Source: Cyanobacteria bacterium T3Sed10_376R1m
Lineage (GTDB): Bacteria > Cyanobacteriota > Cyanobacteriia > Cyanobacteriales > Cyanobacteriaceae
Length of the DNA stretch: 8,782 nucleotides
Reading direction: 5' to 3'
NCBI GenBank assembly: GCA_003566215.1
Contig: PXEJ01000105.1
Span: 1 to 8,782 of the forward strand
A model generated the notes under the pieces. That model did not search any database, was not told the DNA's origin, and saw only the letters and a list, made by a program, of their open reading frames with translations. Position numbers and translations under genes: made by a program. Positions 1 through 6,094 of this stretch are shown here, piece after piece; the first letter of the stretch is position 1; each line of letters begins with the position of its first letter.

Positions 1-1121
1 AAACCATTACGATCTAAACAAGCCCCTACGGTTTTTCCTTCACTAAACGCCAATAAAGCAGGACCATCCCAAGGCTCTTTTAACCCTGCATAGTAATGGT
101 AAAAATCAAGAATTTCGGGATATTTTTCCAACTCAGGTTGATTTTCGTAGGCTTCAGGTACCAAAATCATGAGAGCTTCGGGAATACTACGCCCTGTACG
201 TACCAATAATTCGAGAGAACTATCAAGGTTATAAGAGTCACTGTTATTCATGTTCACAATGGGGGTGACACCTTCAAACTCTTCTTTTGTCCACCCTGGA
301 AGTTCTAAATTTGCTTCCCGTACGCTCATCCAGTTAATGTTACCGATGAGGGTGTTAATTTCCCCGTTATGTCCTAATACTCGCATGGGTTGAGCAAAAG
401 GCCATTTAGGTACAGTATTGGTACTAAAACGACGGTGATATACTGCAAAACGACTTTCGTAGGCGGGGTTACTTAAATCTCCATAGAATGTTTCTAATAC
501 ATCCCCTTGTACCAAACCTTTATAAACGATGGTACGACAGGAGAAAGAACAAATATAAAAATTATCGCTTAATTTCTTACCAACACGGGAACGAGCAACG
601 TATAAACGACGGTCTAATTCATCCCCTTTATAATGTTTCGTGCCAGAAGTAACGATGATTTGCTCAATGCGGGGTTGATTTTCCTTTGCCTGTGGCCCCA
701 ACACATCAGGATTTACGGGTACTTCTCGCCATCCAAGGGTTTTGAGGCTTTCTACTGCTACCATTTCTTCTATATATTTTCGCCCTTGCACTGCTTCTTC
801 TTCATCTTGGGGCAAAAACACCATACCCACCCCCCATTCTTCGGCAGGGGGCATTTCTATATTATTTTCATCGAACCATGTCTTAAAAATTGCTACGGGA
901 ATACCCGTTAAAACCCCTGAACCATCACCTGTTTCTCTGTCTGCACCACATCCCCCCCTATGTTCCATACAAGCTAATCCCTTGAGAGCATCTTTGACTA
1001 ATTTATGGGATTGACGGTTATCTTGATAGGCAATGAAGCCCACACCACAAGCATCTCTTTCTTCTACTAACCAAGGTTGCCCTTGAAACGGGGTTAATTC
1101 ACTTTTATTTGAATATGTCAT
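1..1121 (-). CDS. gltB: Ferredoxin-type glutamate synthase, N-terminal part (runs off window)
   Basis: Glutamate synthase (GOGAT) moves the glutamine amide group onto 2-oxoglutarate to make two glutamates, the second half of the GS-GOGAT ammonium assimilation cycle. I translated the minus strand by hand: 373 codons with no stop, leaving the window at base 1. The whole visible part is the class II glutamine amidotransferase domain. DACGVGFIA (residues 23-31) holds Cys25, the expected catalytic Cys exposed by removing a short propeptide. Further family motifs are CMEHRGGCGAD, GDGSGV, YHRRFSTNT, LGHNGEINT, LMILVPEAY and WDGPALL. The family runs to about 1,500 residues, so roughly a quarter is present. 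An in-frame ATG at 1139 is possible, but the predicted transcription start near 1146 would leave it almost no leader, so I chose 1121. The plant/cyanobacterial Fd-GOGAT type (glsF) fits best. The synthase and FMN domains that separate it from NADH-dependent GltB are not visible. Confidence 0.93.
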   Translation of the reverse strand, partial: MTYSNKSELTPFQGQPWLVEERDACGVGFIAYQDNRQSHKLVKDALKGLACMEHRGGCGADRETGDGSGVLTGIPVAIFKTWFDENNIEMPPAEEWGVGMVFLPQDEEEAVQGRKYIEEMVAVESLKTLGWREVPVNPDVLGPQAKENQPRIEQIIVTSGTKHYKGDELDRRLYVARSRVGKKLSDNFYICSFSCRTIVYKGLVQGDVLETFYGDLSNPAYESRFAVYHRRFSTNTVPKWPFAQPMRVLGHNGEINTLIGNINWMSVREANLELPGWTKEEFEGVTPIVNMNNSDSYNLDSSLELLVRTGRSIPEALMILVPEAYENQPELEKYPEILDFYHYYAGLKEPWDGPALLAFSEGKTVGACLDRNG

Positions 1122-1152
1122 TATATCTTGACCTTGCATACTTAGATTCGTT

Positions 1153-1196
1153 ATATTACTTCATGATGGTCATCAATTTGTTGTAATTTCTGATAC
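1153..1196 (-). promoter_or_regulatory. NtcA-type promoter of gltB: GTA-N8-TAC plus TAATAT -10
   Basis: On the minus strand GTATCAGAAATTAC (1196-1183) matches the NtcA consensus GTA-N8-TAC exactly. It is followed after 24 bases by TAATAT (1158-1153), which fits the TAN3T -10 box. NtcA class II activated promoters place these two elements about 20-24 bases apart, with the site replacing the -35 box. The predicted transcript starts near 1146, about 25 bases upstream of the chosen gltB ATG at 1121. NtcA, helped by 2-oxoglutarate and PipX, is the global nitrogen regulator of cyanobacteria, so activation under nitrogen limitation is inferred. A six-base match alone could arise by chance in this 230-base gap. 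The spacing and the downstream gene strengthen it. Confidence 0.65.
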
Positions 1197-1351
1197 AGGG
1201 GTTTACTTTCCTGACAACCATGTTGCTATGTTCTTTCCATTATAAAGAATTGTTAAGGTTTTTTTTATTTTCTTTATAACTATTTTTTTGTGGTTTATAA
1301 AATTTGAGTCTGATGCTGACAAGGATTTGGTGATATTGCTATGATCAATTT

Positions 1352-1879
1352 TTATTTAAGCATCTTTTTTAGGTATTCTTGGTAGCCAAGTTGATCTAGG
1401 TTTTGTTGTTTCTCTTCTACTGTTTGCCGTAATTGATTACTATAGTGTTCGATTTTTGCTAATAATTTTGGTTGCTGAGAGCCTATGATGCGCATGGCTA
1501 ATAACCCTGCATTCTGAGCGTTACCGATCGCCACTGTGGCAACGGGGATACCTCTAGGCATTTGTACAATAGAATAAAGAGAATCAACGCCTTGTAATTG
1601 TTTTGTCTGTACAGGCACTCCAATAACTGGTAAAGGGGTAAGGGAGGCAACCATACCGGGAAGGTGAGCGGCTCCTCCTGCTCCAGCAATAATGACCTTT
1701 ATGCCTCTTTTGTGAGCATTCTGGGCATATTCAACCATTTTGTTTGGGGTACGATGGGCAGAAACGATTTCTACTTCATAGTTAACTTGAAACTCTTCGC
1801 AAATGGCGATCGCACTTACCATAGTAGGTAAATCTGAATCACTACCCATTATTATTCCAACTTCGGGGGATTGTGTCAT
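1352..1879 (-). CDS. purE: N5-carboxyaminoimidazole ribonucleotide mutase (PurE)
   Basis: PurE converts N5-CAIR to CAIR in de novo purine synthesis, normally as a soluble homo-octamer acting after PurK. At 175 aa it has the usual class I length and all signature segments: GSDSDLPTM (12-20) in the nucleotide-binding loop, SAHRTP (40-45) with the probable catalytic His42, and [10 protein letters not shown] (67-76). The C-terminal helix (about 140-175) is Gln/Lys-rich and complete. The ATG at 1879 places the first beta strand ([10 protein letters not shown]) at residue 7, as usual. No purK lies beside it here. It sits 74 bases downstream of cupB and 230 bases upstream of gltB on the same strand, so read-through from cupB is possible. 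I see no convincing hairpin-plus-T terminator behind it. The family assignment is secure. Confidence 0.97.
   Translation of the reverse strand: MTQSPEVGIIMGSDSDLPTMVSAIAICEEFQVNYEVEIVSAHRTPNKMVEYAQNAHKRGIKVIIAGAGGAAHLPGMVASLTPLPVIGVPVQTKQLQGVDSLYSIVQMPRGIPVATVAIGNAQNAGLLAMRIIGSQQPKLLAKIEHYSNQLRQTVEEKQQNLDQLGYQEYLKKMLK
1806..1813. repeat. HIP1 octamer GCGATCGC
   Basis: A perfect copy of the highly iterated palindrome HIP1, over-represented in many cyanobacterial genomes, lies inside purE. Seven-base partial copies occur near 1524 (also in purE), 2818 (in cupB) and 3891 (in the 287-aa gene). This is mainly useful as a taxonomic hint. Confidence 0.75.
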
Positions 1880-1953
1880 TAGTTTTTTATCTTTGAATTA
1901 TAAGTAGTGGGAGCAAATCCTTCTCAATTTAGAGTTGAGGGAACAAACTTTAA

Positions 1954-3087
1954 TTAATTTTTATTGACTGCCATAATTTGAGAGGTGAGAAAACGATTCA
2001 TCCAACCCTCCAAGTATTGACGATTAACCATTTTTTCTTCTTCGTTAGTTGTGCCAAGGGGAAACGGTGCTAAACCTTGAATGGCAGCGGTAGTAACACA
2101 ATACATTGATTTTTGAAAACTAATACAAATCTTGACCAATAAATCATCTTCTCCCCGTAAAGTTTTACCATATACCTCGTGAAGATAGTCGGGTATATAG
2201 TGACGCATATCCTGCATTAATAGGGTGGGGGGAATCCCCGCACTGCCTACAGGAAAAGGATCTGCGTATAATGCTCCATAGGTAAATTCTCCTTGTTCGT
2301 TGGGAATTTGGTTCGCCTGAGCATTATAAGAAACTGTACCTAAAAATGGAGTCCCTCGGAAGAAAACTGCTTCTACGTAGGGTACGGCGGTTTCCATTAA
2401 GAAAGTTAAACCAGCACTAGGAGGAATTAGAGGATATTTTTTACCTTTGATTTCTACTTCGTAAGTAATCGGTGTACTAGCGTCGGCGACTAAACCATCT
2501 AAAACATGTTGTACGACTTGGGGAATTGTTGTAATTTCACCCCTATCATATTTGTCGGATAAAGCAATAAACATATCACTCATTACTCGCCAAAATTGAC
2601 CCAATGCGGAGTAATAAGCCGACATTTTTATTTGTTCGCTCAAAAAATCAGGAAAAATTTTATTTAAGCCTAAAATAATGGGGTTATTTTTAAATTTGAC
2701 TTTAACAATTTGATCACAATTTTTTTTAAACTCATCACTGTCAATGTATTCATCTAACTTACCTCCTCCATGCCAAAGCATTCCTCGCATACAGTATTCT
2801 GCATACTCATAATTAATGCGATCGTGCCACCAATGTTTAAGTAACCTAGAAAAGGAAACATCACCATTAAAGTATTTAAAAAAGGGAAACAAAACTAGAA
2901 ATTGTTTTTCAGCAATGTAGTTAAGATTAATGGAATATTTATCTAGTACCACCCCGTAAGACTTAAGAATACCCACTACATCGAGGACATTTTCGGGACT
3001 ATCTTTTAAAAGAGCTTGTCCTTGTTCTAGACGATAAATATATTCGGCTAAAGGATGTTGTGATGGTTTAATTGGAGTAGCTACCAT
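1954..3087 (-). CDS. cupB: CO2 hydration protein of the NDH-1 CO2-uptake complex (CupB/ChpX type)
   Basis: The ChpX/ChpY (CupB/CupA) proteins bind specialised NDH-1 complexes on the thylakoid membrane and convert CO2 to bicarbonate, driven by photosynthetic electron flow, as part of the carbon-concentrating mechanism. The 377-aa product is recognisable throughout: HPLAEYIYRLEQG (11-23), the aromatic/basic KHWWHDR segment (84-90), YCMRGMLWHGGG (98-109), PLIPPSAGLTFLMETAVPY and LLMQDMRHYIPDYLHEVYG. Conserved His and Arg residues near 85-106 are candidates for the metal site. I chose CupB over CupA because CupB proteins are about 380 aa while CupA is nearer 440. In addition, the ndhF3-ndhD3-cupS neighbours typical of cupA are absent. 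CupB normally works with NdhD4/NdhF4 as the constitutive, low-affinity system. It lies 67 bases downstream of the 287-aa gene on the same strand. Family certain; A/B subtype likely. Confidence 0.93.
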   Translation of the reverse strand: MVATPIKPSQHPLAEYIYRLEQGQALLKDSPENVLDVVGILKSYGVVLDKYSINLNYIAEKQFLVLFPFFKYFNGDVSFSRLLKHWWHDRINYEYAEYCMRGMLWHGGGKLDEYIDSDEFKKNCDQIVKVKFKNNPIILGLNKIFPDFLSEQIKMSAYYSALGQFWRVMSDMFIALSDKYDRGEITTIPQVVQHVLDGLVADASTPITYEVEIKGKKYPLIPPSAGLTFLMETAVPYVEAVFFRGTPFLGTVSYNAQANQIPNEQGEFTYGALYADPFPVGSAGIPPTLLMQDMRHYIPDYLHEVYGKTLRGEDDLLVKICISFQKSMYCVTTAAIQGLAPFPLGTTNEEEKMVNRQYLEGWMNRFLTSQIMAVNKN

Positions 3088-3154
3088 AAAATCTTTAATT
3101 TTACTGTCAATTAAGCTCTAATCTTACCATAGCTTAACTTTCTTGTGAAGTAAC

Positions 3155-4018
3155 TCATAAATTTAAATCATTGGGGGTAATCCCATTAAAAATCCGATCA
3201 AATATTTGTAATGCTTCTGTCTGAGTATAAAAACCAGAAATGACATTACCCCAGAAAAATGAATCTTCCCGTCGAATTATCGATGGTGTATTTTGTTGAG
3301 TGCCATAAAGTATAGGTACTTTAGTATATTCCATACCCCTCAAAACAGAAATTCTATGTTTTCCACTCCGTATAAAAATTTTGTATTTATTTTCTTTCAT
3401 TAATATACGTGCTTTAATATGGTCACCATATTTATTCGGTTGATAACCTGAGTGTTGTATTGACTCATATATATTGATTAGTCTATGAAAAGTTGCTTCT
3501 CCAAAAGCGACATCGACTGGTCCATAATAAAAGAAACCCTGAGAAGGATTTTTACTCAGTTTATTTTTATTTTGAGGTAGTTTTTTTAAACGTACTGCTC
3601 TGAGACTACCTACATCACCAGCATCCCAAGGAAAAGGAGGAGCATTTTCAGGAAACTTTGATAAGACAAGGTTTGGGCTGGGCATGGTTAAACCAGCTAC
3701 CTGTGCTAGGGTTTTGGGTTGCCAAGTATTATAAAAATGCTCCAAAGGAGAACCTTTATAATGTTTACATTGTCCCTGAGCGTATAACTTTACAGTTAAT
3801 GAAAATGGGTCAAGATTATTCCTAGAAAAATCAAATGCGTTAAAACCGCCACTGATAACTGAATTAAGATATGTATTGCATAAGTAAGTGCGATCGTTAC
3901 AAGAATAAAACCCTTCAATGGGAGAATTAGATATAGGAATATCTTGACCTGAATTTAGGGTTGTGTCAGATTGAAGTCTTCGTAAAACGTTAGCAAACCT
4001 TTTGATTTTGTTAAACAT
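3155..4018 (-). CDS. Uncharacterised protein with a ParB-like SGKHR motif
   Basis: I do not recognise a named gene. The 287-aa protein starts with a basic helix (FNKIKRFANVLRRL), has no clear signal peptide or membrane segment, and has a mixed alpha/beta C-terminal half. The most telling stretch is FIRSGKHRISVLRGM (215-229) followed by a short hydrophobic strand (VPIL). This resembles the D/S-G-x-H-R-hydrophobic loop of ParB/sulfiredoxin-like folds, where it binds phosphate or nucleotide. The C-terminal IIRREDSFFWGNVISGFYT region (247-265), with an amphipathic helix after it, looks conserved in character. From memory, proteins of this general type occur near polysaccharide-synthesis genes, but no such genes are in view. 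Its ATG is only 28 bases from the tnpB stop, so the IS element sits right on its upstream region. cupB follows after 67 bases. Coding status is secure; function is unknown. Confidence 0.75.
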   Translation of the reverse strand: MFNKIKRFANVLRRLQSDTTLNSGQDIPISNSPIEGFYSCNDRTYLCNTYLNSVISGGFNAFDFSRNNLDPFSLTVKLYAQGQCKHYKGSPLEHFYNTWQPKTLAQVAGLTMPSPNLVLSKFPENAPPFPWDAGDVGSLRAVRLKKLPQNKNKLSKNPSQGFFYYGPVDVAFGEATFHRLINIYESIQHSGYQPNKYGDHIKARILMKENKYKIFIRSGKHRISVLRGMEYTKVPILYGTQQNTPSIIRREDSFFWGNVISGFYTQTEALQIFDRIFNGITPNDLNL

Positions 4019-4025
4019 GACAAGT

Positions 4026-4055
4026 ATAATAACTGGAATTTATGAACTACAGCAA
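4026..4055 (-). promoter_or_regulatory. Possible hybrid promoter for the 287-aa gene, -35 within the IS end
   Basis: On the minus strand TATTAT (4031-4026, five of six matches to TATAAT) lies seven bases before the ATG at 4018. TTGCTG (4055-4050), inside the RE hairpin of the element, lies 18 bases further upstream and matches only the TTG of a -35 box. If used, the transcript would start at or next to the ATG and be nearly leaderless. The -35 match is weak and the DNA is AT-rich, so this is a suggestion only. Confidence 0.3.
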
Positions 4056-4250
4056 TCCGCTACTCTGAGATTGCTGTTTCTGACGCTTCTTTGCAGACAT
4101 CTGCTTTTTCGCCCCAAGTTGCCTCATACTTCCGCATTCGGTAGAGCTTGACGACTCTGCATCTAAAGAGGCACGTTCCATACCCCTGATGTAATTTTCG
4201 ATGACCATTGCGGCGGCAGTATCCCGATTAGTAGTAAAACCGCAGTTTTC
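4043..4250 (-). ncRNA. Predicted TnpB guide (omega/re) RNA overlapping the tnpB 3' end
   Basis: In IS200/IS605 elements the TnpB guide RNA is transcribed in the tnpB direction. It covers the last part of the tnpB gene and the RE, and ends with a guide copied from flanking DNA. Here the RE hairpin overlaps the tnpB stop and a basic, low-complexity C-terminal tail (about residues 383-423), as expected when that DNA is also shaped by an RNA role. The left bound follows the proposed RE tip; the right bound is arbitrary. The guide would then be read from about 4042 down to about 4022. This is inference from the family, not a folded or observed RNA. Confidence 0.4.
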
Positions 4251-5318
4251 GCATTTATGCACCCTCTCAGATAAAGATTTTTTCTTTTGATGTCCACACT
4301 TAGGGCAAGTCTGGGAGGGTTTTACTTTGCGAGTAGGAATTTCTATATACATTCCTCCTGCCTCTGTTACCTTGTAAGCAATCATGGACTTGAGTTCTCC
4401 TATCCCTACATCTAAGATGGAGCGATTAAGTCCTGTTTTTTGCTTCTTACGCTTACTACCTTTTTTAGCTTTTTTGGTCATACCTTTAATATTAAGTTGC
4501 TCTGTACCGATGAAGCTATTACGGCTAACTATATCTACCGATACCTTGTGATGCCAATTGTGACGTTGGCGAGCAACTTTACTTTGAATTTTCCCAATAG
4601 CCTTTGCTACTTTTTTATACCTCCGAGAAGGTTTTACTCCCCTGCGAGGGTTTCGCTTTCTTCTAGCTTTTTTAGCTATATGTTTAATCTTCTCCTGAGT
4701 AGTTTTAAGAAACCTAGGGTTTTCCACAAAGTTTCCATGGGAGTCGGCTATGGCATCATTTACCCCAAAATCTAGCCCAATTACCCCTTTATCGGTTTGA
4801 TAACGAGTAGGAATACAATCCACTGTAATGGAAGCATACCATTTACCTTGTTTGTACATTATGGTGCAAGTCTTTGGTGTACCCCAATCCCTAGCCTGTC
4901 CACGCATCTTAATTTCTCCTAAGTTTGAGATTTTAAGAGTGCCATGCTTCCCTTGAGTATCAGCTTTCCATCCTGCTTTACAAGGATATGTCCACCCCTT
5001 GTAATACCTTGCCGATTTAAACTTGGGATACCCCGACTTTAATTTAAAAAATCGTTGAAAAGCAAAATCAACACGTTTCACTGTAGCTTGAAGTGCATGG
5101 GAACCCAACTCTTTGTATTCCACCCAAACCTGTTTAAACTCAGGTAGTATATTCTGTTGATCAAAATAAGTTACATTTTTACCAAGCCTTTTGTATTGCT
5201 CTTTACGGTCACTAATACAAGCGTTGTACAAATCTTTGTGTAAACGTCGCCAATAGTGCATTTTTTCGTTTTGAGCTTTATTTGGGTATAGCCTAAACGT
5301 AACTCTTTTGATAGCCAT
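4047..5318 (-). CDS. tnpB: RNA-guided endonuclease TnpB (IS200/IS605 family)
   Basis: TnpB proteins are compact RNA-guided DNA nucleases, ancestors of Cas12, that help their transposon persist by cutting the empty donor site. The 423-aa product has the N-terminal helix-turn-helix/REC-like part starting at FRLYPNKAQ (8-16). It then has a RuvC core with GLDFGVND (Asp183), IGTEQLNIKGM (Glu273) and NRDTAAAMV (Asp366), plus a zinc ribbon CPKC...CENC (Cys338, 341, 356, 359). All catalytic and zinc positions are intact, so activity is plausible. Lys/Arg-rich stretches (215-250 and 281-294) fit nucleic-acid binding. The tail after about residue 383 is Ser/Gln/Lys-rich and overlaps the RE hairpin, whose outermost base pair includes the first base of the stop codon. 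It diverges from tnpA across 41 bases. Length is typical of full TnpB. Confidence 0.96.
   Translation of the reverse strand: MAIKRVTFRLYPNKAQNEKMHYWRRLHKDLYNACISDRKEQYKRLGKNVTYFDQQNILPEFKQVWVEYKELGSHALQATVKRVDFAFQRFFKLKSGYPKFKSARYYKGWTYPCKAGWKADTQGKHGTLKISNLGEIKMRGQARDWGTPKTCTIMYKQGKWYASITVDCIPTRYQTDKGVIGLDFGVNDAIADSHGNFVENPRFLKTTQEKIKHIAKKARRKRNPRRGVKPSRRYKKVAKAIGKIQSKVARQRHNWHHKVSVDIVSRNSFIGTEQLNIKGMTKKAKKGSKRKKQKTGLNRSILDVGIGELKSMIAYKVTEAGGMYIEIPTRKVKPSQTCPKCGHQKKKSLSERVHKCENCGFTTNRDTAAAMVIENYIRGMERASLDAESSSSTECGSMRQLGAKKQMSAKKRQKQQSQSSGLL
4049..4077 (-). repeat. RE hairpin of the IS element (perfect 9-bp stem)
   Basis: ACAGCAATC (4049-4057) pairs perfectly with GATTGCTGT (4069-4077) around an 11-base loop. 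It spans the last tnpB codons and the first base of the TAG stop. Its AATCCGCTA core (4054-4062) recurs in the hairpin at the other end of the element. In this family such subterminal hairpins are bound by the TnpA dimer as single strands. Confidence 0.8.
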
Positions 5319-5359
5319 ATCTAATCAAAAAGTTTTGCTAAGATATTAGTTATTTTATC
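5319..5359. promoter_or_regulatory. Divergent tnpB/tnpA promoter spacer
   Basis: These 41 bases separate the two start codons and must hold 5' signals for at least one gene. ATATCT near the tnpB start and AGATAT before TATTAGTTATTTTATC form a 6-bp inverted repeat about 18 bases apart. TATTAG and TTATTTT are loose -10-like strings for tnpA. No strong -35 or Shine-Dalgarno sequence is seen for either gene, consistent with the poor expression usual for this family. Confidence 0.35.
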
Positions 5360-5788
5360 ATGCAGTTTGGGGATTGTCTATTGAAGCCTAGAAAAAGTTC
5401 TCACAGTGTTTTTAGTGTTCACTTGCACTTTGTGTTTGTAACTCATTATCGGAGAAAAGTGTTAACAAAAGAAATGATTGTAAGACTAGGAGAAATGCTA
5501 GAACAAGTAGCAAAAAAGTTAGATTGCTATATTTTAGAATTTAATGGTGAGCCAGATCATGTACATATCCTCTTGGATCTGCACCCAAAAAATGCTATCT
5601 CCACAGTTGTCGGTTGTCTAAAAAGCTCAACGGCTAGAATGTTAAAAAAGGAATTTCCTCAAGAAGTAAAAAAATATTATTGGGGAAAAGTGTCTTTTTG
5701 GTCTGGCTCTTATTACGTCTCAAGCACTGGTGGTGCAACTATCGAAAAGCTCAAAGAGTATATAAAAAATCAGGAAGGCGGAAAATAG
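5360..5788 (+). CDS. tnpA: IS200/IS605-family HUH transposase TnpA (Y1)
   Basis: TnpA excises and inserts its element as single-stranded DNA, recognising the end hairpins and cutting beside a short target motif. The 142-aa protein has the family opening SSHSVFSVHLHFVFVTHYRRKVL (split here as SSHSVFSVH and FVFVTHYRRKV). It also has the metal-binding HUH motif in EPDHVHILLDL (His67, His69) and a C-terminal helix with LKEYIKNQ, where Tyr134 is the expected nucleophile and Gln137 follows. WSGSYYVSSTGGAT (114-127) is the usual segment before that helix. Nothing is missing, so it should be functional. The ATG at 5360 puts SSHS at residue 13; a few N-terminal residues could be mis-assigned, but no better start is visible. 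The LE hairpin begins 20 bases after its stop. Confidence 0.95.
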   Translation: MQFGDCLLKPRKSSHSVFSVHLHFVFVTHYRRKVLTKEMIVRLGEMLEQVAKKLDCYILEFNGEPDHVHILLDLHPKNAISTVVGCLKSSTARMLKKEFPQEVKKYYWGKVSFWSGSYYVSSTGGATIEKLKEYIKNQEGGK

Positions 5789-5807
5789 AATGAGGTGTTG
5801 CTATCCT

Positions 5808-5837
5808 TCCCTAATCCGCTACGCTCTCGTTTGGGGA
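5808..5837 (-). repeat. LE hairpin of the IS element
   Basis: TCCCTAA (5808-5814) pairs with TTGGGGA (5831-5837): seven pairs, one of them T-G on the plus strand and a C-A mismatch on the minus strand. The 16-base loop includes CCGCTACGCTCTCG. AATCCGCTA (5813-5821) is identical to the RE core, and the following CGCTCTCG resembles CTCTGA at the other end. Imperfect subterminal hairpins are normal for this family. The true LE tip should lie a few to about 20 bases to the right. Confidence 0.65.
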
Positions 5838-5855
5838 CTGTCGCAACGAACGTTC

Positions 5856-6094
5856 AACATTTTTTGTTTCCTATTAGCAATTAATCCATTATTATAAACA
5901 GAAGAAAATAGGACATTGAAACACTATTTCGTTAAAATTAAGCTGCTTGAGTTGTTATTCAAAAAAGAACTGAGTAATATTATTCATCGATGGGCTAATC
6001 TGATTTTGTGATTAATTTCTACAAAACCTTCTGCCGATAAATACTTAAACCTCTTTTTTCTTTTTTATCCTGTACTGAGATTAATTCCCACAAA
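5856..6094. other. AT-rich flank between the IS element and the AAA+ gene
   Basis: No gene, RNA or strong repeat is seen. It should hold the original upstream region shared by the AAA+ gene (plus) and, before the IS arrived, the divergent 287-aa gene (minus). TAATAT near 5975 and TTAATT stretches are possible -10 elements but cannot be singled out. A pyrimidine-rich run (CTCTTTTTTCTTTTTTATCC, about 6051-6070) precedes the start codon. No Shine-Dalgarno sequence is visible before the ATG at 6095. Confidence 0.5.

Larger units (their letters stand above)
4042..5855 (-). mobile_element. Complete-looking IS200/IS605-family element, divergent tnpB and tnpA
   Basis: The element contains an HUH tyrosine transposase gene (tnpA, plus strand) and a divergent tnpB (minus strand) 41 bases apart, the IS605-type layout. 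Imperfect hairpins mark both ends and share the core AATCCGCTA in the same orientation (4054-4062 and 5813-5821). By analogy with IS608, the RE is at the tnpB 3' end (left) and the LE at the tnpA 3' end (right). Exact tips are not determined: RE cleavage is plausibly near TTCAT on the minus strand (4046-4042), and LE cleavage in the 5838-5860 stretch. This family makes no target duplication and has no terminal inverted repeats, and none are seen. Both genes are intact, so the element may be active. Confidence 0.85.

Noticed and set aside
633..1014. Two overlapping plus-strand open frames of about 90 codons
   Set aside because: They lie antisense inside the well-conserved gltB amidotransferase domain and have no recognisable protein character.
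1498..1689. 63-codon minus-strand frame
   Set aside because: It is an alternative frame within purE, whose own frame carries all the family motifs.
4440..4775. 111-codon plus-strand frame opposite tnpB
   Set aside because: It mirrors the Lys/Arg-rich part of tnpB, which gives Phe/Leu/Ser-rich antisense translation; no start signals or motifs.
5848..5855. GAACGTTC palindrome right of the LE hairpin as a regulatory site
   Set aside because: An isolated 8-base palindrome; it probably lies at or near the IS tip and may simply be part of the cleavage region.
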